A model generated the notes under the pieces. That model had not been told where the DNA came from. It was given only the letters and a program-made list of their open reading frames with translations, and searched no databases. Made by a program: the position numbers and the translations under genes. A DNA stretch of 64,000 nt from Paralvinella palmiformis. Its lineage: Eukaryota > Annelida > Polychaeta > Terebellida > Alvinellidae. Below are positions 58,114-64,000 of this stretch, in pieces (position 1 is the first letter of the stretch; the number at the start of each line of letters is the position of its first letter). The DNA lies in contig JAODUP010000463.1 of the NCBI GenBank assembly GCA_025642065.1, positions 62,001 to 126,000 of the forward strand, written 5' to 3'.

Positions 58114-59186
58114 TAAAGAACCACCGTCTCATTCATCAGGCTCACTCTCCATATAAGTGATGTCATGACACTCTACGTACCAAAGTGTTGAGTAACCGTA
58201 CGGAGTTTTTTTTACTTCAAAAACGTATTACTAAAAGGTAGGTTATATGGATATATTATAAATAAGGTTGATCTAATTATATTATATTCAATTTATCTAC
58301 ATATTTGTTGTACTTGTCAACGGCGTTACGTAGAAAACATATTTTTCGGTGTCTGTTTTGGTTTATATTTTCACAATAAAGTGAAAATTAAATATTATTT
58401 ATTAGAAGAAAGTACCTTTTATCTTTTTTTGCTTGAAAAACTTTATTATCATTATTATTATTCAAGTAAAGGTGAAATTATAGAGAAATTTTATCTGTAG
58501 GATATATTTTATCATAGCATACACATTTGATGTGATGGTTCAGTATCAGCCAAATAAAACGAAATTCTGAAGGTATGCCCAGGTGTCCGTCGTCCTGTTA
58601 TGAACATCCCTAAGATGACGTAAATATAATATTTGCGAAAATAAAAAGTAGGTCAGCTTTCGTGAGAATTGTTTTTAAAATCATGTAAACCCAAGGATTA
58701 AAATAATTTTTGAAATAAAATACATAACATAATTTGTGGATAACTGTGGTAAATTAAAATAAGTTAAAGATGGGCTATAAGTAATCTACCATATAATTAC
58801 ATAGTGAAGTGGACGTGAAGGGCCTTCCCATATCGATGCTATTACTACTAATTAATTCATGATCCTTCTAATTCAACTTTTACTGAATAAGATTAACTTT
58901 TAATGGTAAAATAATTATCACAGTTTGAGTGTATAGCGTCCAATCAAAATTAGATCTGGGTGTAAAATGTCCGGCAGTCGTGTGTTGTATAGACCGAAAT
59001 GAGACAGAATATATGTTCATATTAATACTGCTCTGCATTATAAGAGACAGGAGGCAAAAGGGATCATCCGCAGTAGAAGAATATTATAATATTTGTTGTA
59101 GGTTTTTCTCTTGCCATCTAATGATATAAATCGACTGAGCTACAACCGTGAAATGCTTGTTTATATTATGACCTTGGTCATGCGTG
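58114..59186. other. No gene seen; AT-rich
   Basis: Only short chance frames and an ATT run near 58,450. Confidence 0.5.
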
Positions 59187-59187
59187 T

Positions 59188-59368
59188 GAAGGTCGCTCCA
59201 ATAGCGCAGGGGTTAAGGCATTGCGTTGGAAACCCCCAGGTTTTGGGTTCAAATTCGGCTCAAGTCTGTACTGCTTCTGGAATGATGACCCGTATAGTTG
59301 CCTCTCATCCCTATGTCCCATGTATGACCTCTGCCGAGGTTAAACCAAACCAATCAACAAACCAACTA
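59188..59368 (+). mobile_element. SINE family B copy
   Basis: GCTCCAATAGCGCAGGGGTT head, GTTTTGGGTTCAAATTCGGC as B box, TATAGTTGCCTCTCATCCCT, ATGTCCCATGTATGACCTCT, with a CCAATCAACAAACC tail. Confidence 0.8.
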
Positions 59369-62215
59369 TATTTGATAATATGGTAGTGTATCCTATAGGA
59401 TTTTGTATTTAAAAATGACTATAAAACATTAAAAGCCTTTCACGTTGATTGTCGAAATAATGGCGTTTCCACGATTATACAATGTTATTTATTTCCCAGC
59501 CAGTTAACATATCACAAGACCCCAAAACACATAATTATAATACCATCAGAGCCTAAAATATCTGAATGAGTGACTGTTGGGAAATGAAATCCGTGTTTTA
59601 TTTAAAAATCAATGACGGTTAAACCAGATATATGTCTATATCGTTAAACCGTCTGTGTGTTGATACCAGTAACGACCTGTTTGATGTTTGTTAGACACAC
59701 GATTTGATTAATATGTTTGCTTAATTGGCAAATATGGCCTAACAGCTGGCCATCTCTGTCGTAACCTGTACCAAGTGCCTCTGGTTAAATAGAGATCTAC
59801 GCCCGATTACATGCAAAAGTACATTAGGCCAACCTGGAAATAATTGATTCGTGACAACCAGCCTTGATCTGTTGATATGGGAAAACAACGACAGTTACTC
59901 GCATGGCTTGACCTGGCCTGGCCTGGCGGAGAGGTACAGTTGGAGCGTGACTACAAGTAGACGTCGTTTTGTGGTATGTATGCAATATATAGACTTATGC
60001 AATATATATCTTCGGCGACCTCATTTATCACCATTTTTATGAGTTTATCGTTTCTTTTTCCACCCATTAAATATCTACGCTGTATATTGTAACCTGCAGG
60101 GTACATCCAGGTAGGAGCAAGGTATTTTTAGATTTCTGTACTAAATTGAGTGGCAATTGATATATTATTAAATATTCATTGTTCCTAAAATAACTATTAT
60201 TTGTCCTCGTATAACATTCGTGATATTCATTAATGTAAACAGTTAATTACGACAATCATAATGTATGTTATTAAATGACTTAATTCCAGTTTGTGTATGA
60301 TTTCTTATTTACCTTAATAGAAAACCGTCACTCGCCAGTTATTATTCCAGACGTAGACTTATTATTGATCAGCCCTACACATACATACCTTATACGTCCA
60401 GAATTCAGTGGCCCTTATAATGGTGTCTGGTGGATCTGCTACCATTAGAAAATATAATTCTACAGGTATGTATATATACACATAGGTCAGTTTATATTAT
60501 AAATAAACGATGAAAGAACACAACACCTCATAACCCCGCCCGGACATGCCCCACTCGAGAGGGGAGAAAACCCGGACATACCCCACATGGATTAAACACC
60601 ACAAGTGCATAACTCCACTCACACATATAGAAAAATATAATTTGGAGTAGCATACGCTCAGAGGAATCCACACCATTGTCAGAGATGAGAAATCGATCTT
60701 CATCATCCGGAAATGGCACATTCGTTGTCTTGTGTTAAATGGCTATATGGTATAGAATTACTGATTGTCTTAATCTGGAAAGATACAAAGTGAAATACTC
60801 TATTAGTCAACGGTTAACCTGTTTTATTTTATTACGTTACATTAATGAATGTTTTAATTTGTAGGATGATTTATAACTAATTAGTTAAATAGAATATTTA
60901 ATATATAGTGAAGCTTTTAATTATGATCCACTCCCATGGGATATTCTTCCTGACATACTTATTAGTATACTTGAAGCCTTCACGAATCAGCTTGAGACAA
61001 CTGTTGTCGTTCTTGACATGGTTGTATTTGATTGTGTCAGTATTGGGTCTTTTCGGAGAATAATTAATGAACGGTTCCATCTAATGTCTTGGAGCTTATA
61101 AGGATTCCATCTGATGTAGAATTGATTGCTTACAATCAATCAAATAACTGGTTCCTAGAAACCCAAAATCATAGTTTCGTTGATCTCTAAAATTATATTT
61201 TGAAAATCGTATTGTGATCTTCTAAGTATGTCAAGTTAACTAAATGAAATCAATGCCCTACCTAGCCTGATCAATAAATCCATTCAATGCCATACTTAGT
61301 CTAATTAAATACTAATTTCAAATTTCTGTATAAAATTCATAAAGTTGGATTTTATCCACTATTATCATTCGTTAGTAGGACCAAAATGTAGTCCGAGTGT
61401 GTTTTTTTTTTCTTCAAATCAATTTCATTTTAAAATTGGTTATGTTCTGGATTCAAATAATCACTCTATTTAGATTGTTATATTCTGTCCGGATTTTCTG
61501 TGCACCGACAGAGTACATGTCATTCATTTTAATAATTTTGTACCGACACTGATAAATTTGAATTGGTTAATGCCTGTGTTCTTTAAGGGTAAATTCATTG
61601 TGTTCTTCACTGTACTTTAATTTAAAAACTGTTTATAATTAAAACAAACAAAAAGACAGTTCTGGTAAATCAAATATATTCCACCATTTATTGAAACACG
61701 TGTAGCTATAGGTAGGATGAAATACTATCTTTATATTTACTGTATTCGCCTGACAAATGACATATCCGGTTCCTGTTTATAGCATAATTTATAGCATGGA
61801 TTTAAATACTTGATGGCTAACTATGACAACATATGGCAAAAATAAAGCACACCTGATAAACATTATGAAATTAAACAACTTCAGAAGATCTTTTCAGCTA
61901 TTAATTTTCTGGTTCACAGAATTGTAGATGACTGAAGACGTAACCCCATTGTTTTTTTTCTGGTCTAATTTAATCTGACTAAAGACTTGATAATAACCTC
62001 ACCCAGTCCACAATTTATTACCATAGATTAAACCAATCATCAGTCATTTGTCGACGATATCTTCCTCTTTTATCAATCATTCAGTAAGACCCCCTCCCTT
62101 TAACAGACCATGTCTTGAGGCTAGTTGCGAACACCAATGGCGCGATATGTTTACAAAATATGTCTTCTCGTCACAGTTAGAATGTCATAGTATAAGCTTG
62201 TGTTATATACCGACG
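59369..62215. other. Intergenic, AT-rich; one orphan exon candidate only
   Basis: Apart from the minus-strand candidate at 60.9-61.08 kb, I see no gene, repeat family or RNA gene. Confidence 0.5.
60898..61082 (-). CDS. Orphan coding-like exon (60 codons)
   Basis: Not recognised. Directly after GACATTAG the minus strand reads MEPFINYSPKRPNTDTIKYN, HVKNDNSCLKLIREGFKYTN and KYVRKNIPWEWIII, then stops. It is lysine- and aromatic-rich with plausible codon use, but it sits in AT-rich DNA where a chance frame of this length is possible. No partner exon was seen. Confidence 0.25.
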
Positions 62216-62227
62216 ATATATATATAT

Positions 62228-62296
<69 letters not shown>
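62216..62296. repeat. Long (TA)n
   Basis: About 80 nt, the longest simple repeat in the window, interrupted once near 62,229. The Tyr-Ile frames across it are artefacts. Confidence 0.9.
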
Positions 62297-62299
<3 letters not shown>

Positions 62300-62986
62300 A
62301 ATATCCCAAAATGGCATCATTTAGAATGAGATCACTCCGGTTTCTCAGTGTTAACGCAGTAAAAAATGGGAACATATTTGAAGAAAATCTGTCATTAAGG
62401 TGTAAGGCCGATGCCTACCAATGTGCAGAATGCCACCACGAAAGATTGGGGTTAATGTCAAACCATTGTTTAATATAAACATGATTCTTGGATAGTACCA
62501 TTCATTATGTTTAGCTACGGCCTCACCTTTTATCCTCACCTTTTATCCCCGTTTAGTTCAAATTGACTACAATAGCCATTGTTTTACCAGTTCGTGGGTA
62601 GGTTGTGGTTCTGTAGAGATAATTTTTAAGGGACAACCTGCAGGTTGGTCCGATGTTATCAACGTCCTAAATCACTCCCAGTTAATATGTTTATATTGAT
62701 GTGAAACAGCTTTGTGTGTTTTTGTTGTTGTTGTGGAACACAGATTTGATTAAATTTGATTAATAATTTCCCGCTGTCCAATATTCATTATATTCGTAGA
62801 GTTATTGTTATTATTGTGTTATGTTAGGACTTGCTGGCATAAGGACAGATAAATCTTATCAAATGAGAATCTGTTTTATTGATGCATGTCTAGCTAGTTC
62901 TAAAACGGCCCCTCTCTCTGTGTGTGTAGTGTAGTGTGTGTGTGTGCGCGCGCGCCTAGATGAGTTTCTGAAGATATATATTTAGA

Positions 62987-63030
<44 letters not shown>

Positions 63031-63450
63031 GAGTAATCAGGTCGGAATGAAAAGGGAAAACATTTATTAGTACACATATGACTAAAACTTAGCAGATACA
63101 CATGTATTGCAGATACAAAACATAAAAATATATGGGTGTGCCTTAATATCACGTGTTATGTTAACTTGGAAACGACGTCCTATTTGTTAGTTTGAGGGTC
63201 ACAGATATAAAGTGGTCAACATACACTATAAAGGCATGTTGACTAATGAAACAAAACACAATGTGTACGACAACCAGTCTGGGAGTTCAGGAGTCAAAAC
63301 AGCTTCCTGCGCGATTAAATTTCCACTCTGTCAAACTGTGCTCTATTATAAATATAAGATAGATTGTTAATATTTTATTACAGATCTGTTCGACCTTGTC
63401 TTCAATCTAGGTTACGTTTTCATCATCTATTCCGGATCGCCGAGTTCATT
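62297..63450. other. Intergenic; nothing beyond repeats
   Basis: Contains a composite GT/GC and GA repeat (62.92-63.03 kb). Short frames at 62.3-62.5 kb are open on both strands but have no coding signature I can defend. Confidence 0.4.
62918..63034. repeat. Composite GT/CG and GA microsatellite
   Basis: GT and CG units, then long GA-rich runs. Confidence 0.9.
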
Positions 63451-63699
63451 TTAGAAGCCTGAATGGCTCCAAGGGGAAGTATTGTCAAGACCTTTCATTG
63501 TGGGATGGGGGGAGGGCGATTTTCTTGTTGAAAGTAGCTTGTTGATGAGTAAACATATTCCAGAGCCGAGATCGCAGTGACCTAATGAAATAACTCCGAC
63601 GGGAACAAAATAGAAAGTTTTCTGGAAAGTCGACCTATATGGCTCACGATGTGATGATCTAATTCTGGTTATTTTGTTCTGTTTGCTTGATTTTGAGGT

Positions 63700-64000
63700 C
63701 ACTCCCCCACGCACCTCGACCGTTTCGCGCGAAAAACGCGTTCATGTAGTGTGTTCTGAACTTCTTGAACTGCAGACGATGTTTATTTCAATGTTGGCTC
63801 TCGGTGTAAGCAGTAAATTATCATATCTATGGTGAATTTCTGTTCGTCGCTTGTTTTCCTGTGGTGGTGAGATTTCCTTGTTTTTTGGCATTACATTACG
63901 CTACGCCAGCAAATGTCATATATGGTCTTTGGCGCCACTCTAGAAGCGATGAGAGCGCCGTTTTAGTCTGCGTAACAGTCTAAGGCGTGATTCCAAATGA
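63700..64000. promoter_or_regulatory. GC-rich possible promoter with perfect E2F-type palindrome
   Basis: TTTCGCGCGAAA at 63723-63734 is a perfect palindrome containing overlapping E2F consensus sites (TTTSGCGC) on both strands, followed by AAACGCG. The surrounding 300 nt are richer in CpG than the preceding 5 kb. This suggests the start of another gene at or beyond the window edge. The direction cannot be set from here. Confidence 0.35.

Noticed and set aside
62048..62478. Tyr-Ile-rich proteins at 62 kb
   Set aside because: Translations across the 80-nt TA repeat with no coding signal on either side.
1..64000. CRISPR array, prokaryotic defence island or operon
   Set aside because: Spliced numb with long introns, SINEs and LINE relics shows animal DNA; repeats are microsatellites or retroposons without spacer structure.

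Overview
This is a eukaryotic, animal-type window of about 64 kb: long introns, strong GT/AG splice signals, many dinucleotide and tetranucleotide repeats, and dozens of tRNA-derived SINE copies plus broken LINE and DNA-transposon pieces. The one gene I identify with certainty is numb, encoding the endocytic adaptor that antagonises Notch. The protein is protostome-like: its PTB domain is close to the insect one, and the repeat content suggests a lophotrochozoan, probably a mollusc. The species-group assignment is inference.

Layout. 1-12,000: 5' flank with no complete gene that I recognise. It holds orphan coding-like exons, mostly on the minus strand (about 0.75-1.07, 2.19-2.38, 5.48-5.76 and 7.63-7.88 kb). 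It also holds a broken minus-strand LINE (about 3.24-4.83 kb: ORF1-like piece, endonuclease piece, reverse-transcriptase tail, 3' end), several SINEs, and a CCGG-rich possible DNA-transposon relic (10.28-11.24 kb). 12,000-53,624: numb on the plus strand. There is a candidate promoter and 5'UTR exon (to 12,410), a small exon carrying a possible alternative start (14,705-14,744), then coding exons at 20,998-21,135, 27,821-27,895, 31,280-31,342 (cassette), 31,619-31,648 (cassette), 32,664-32,741, 40,039-40,179, 47,477-47,663, 49,031-49,237, 49,388-49,567 and 52,960-53,624. Reading phases match at every junction. The product is 561 residues without the cassettes and 592 with both. 53,625-about 57,600: long 3' UTR or 3' flank. 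From there to 64,000: AT-rich intergenic DNA with SINEs, and a GC-rich possible promoter at the far end containing a perfect E2F-type palindrome.

The most interesting biology is inside numb. Two in-frame microexons (21 and 10 codons) sit at the same place in the PTB domain where vertebrate Numb has its alternatively spliced 11-residue insert. A CA-repeat lies just after the first one's donor, and a GT-repeat just after the donor of the next constitutive exon. There is also an alternative MGGSQ amino terminus, comparable in principle to the MG- terminus of fly Numb, and a tandem NAGNAG acceptor at the last exon. I saw no CRISPR array, rRNA gene, convincing functional tRNA gene or operon-like gene system.
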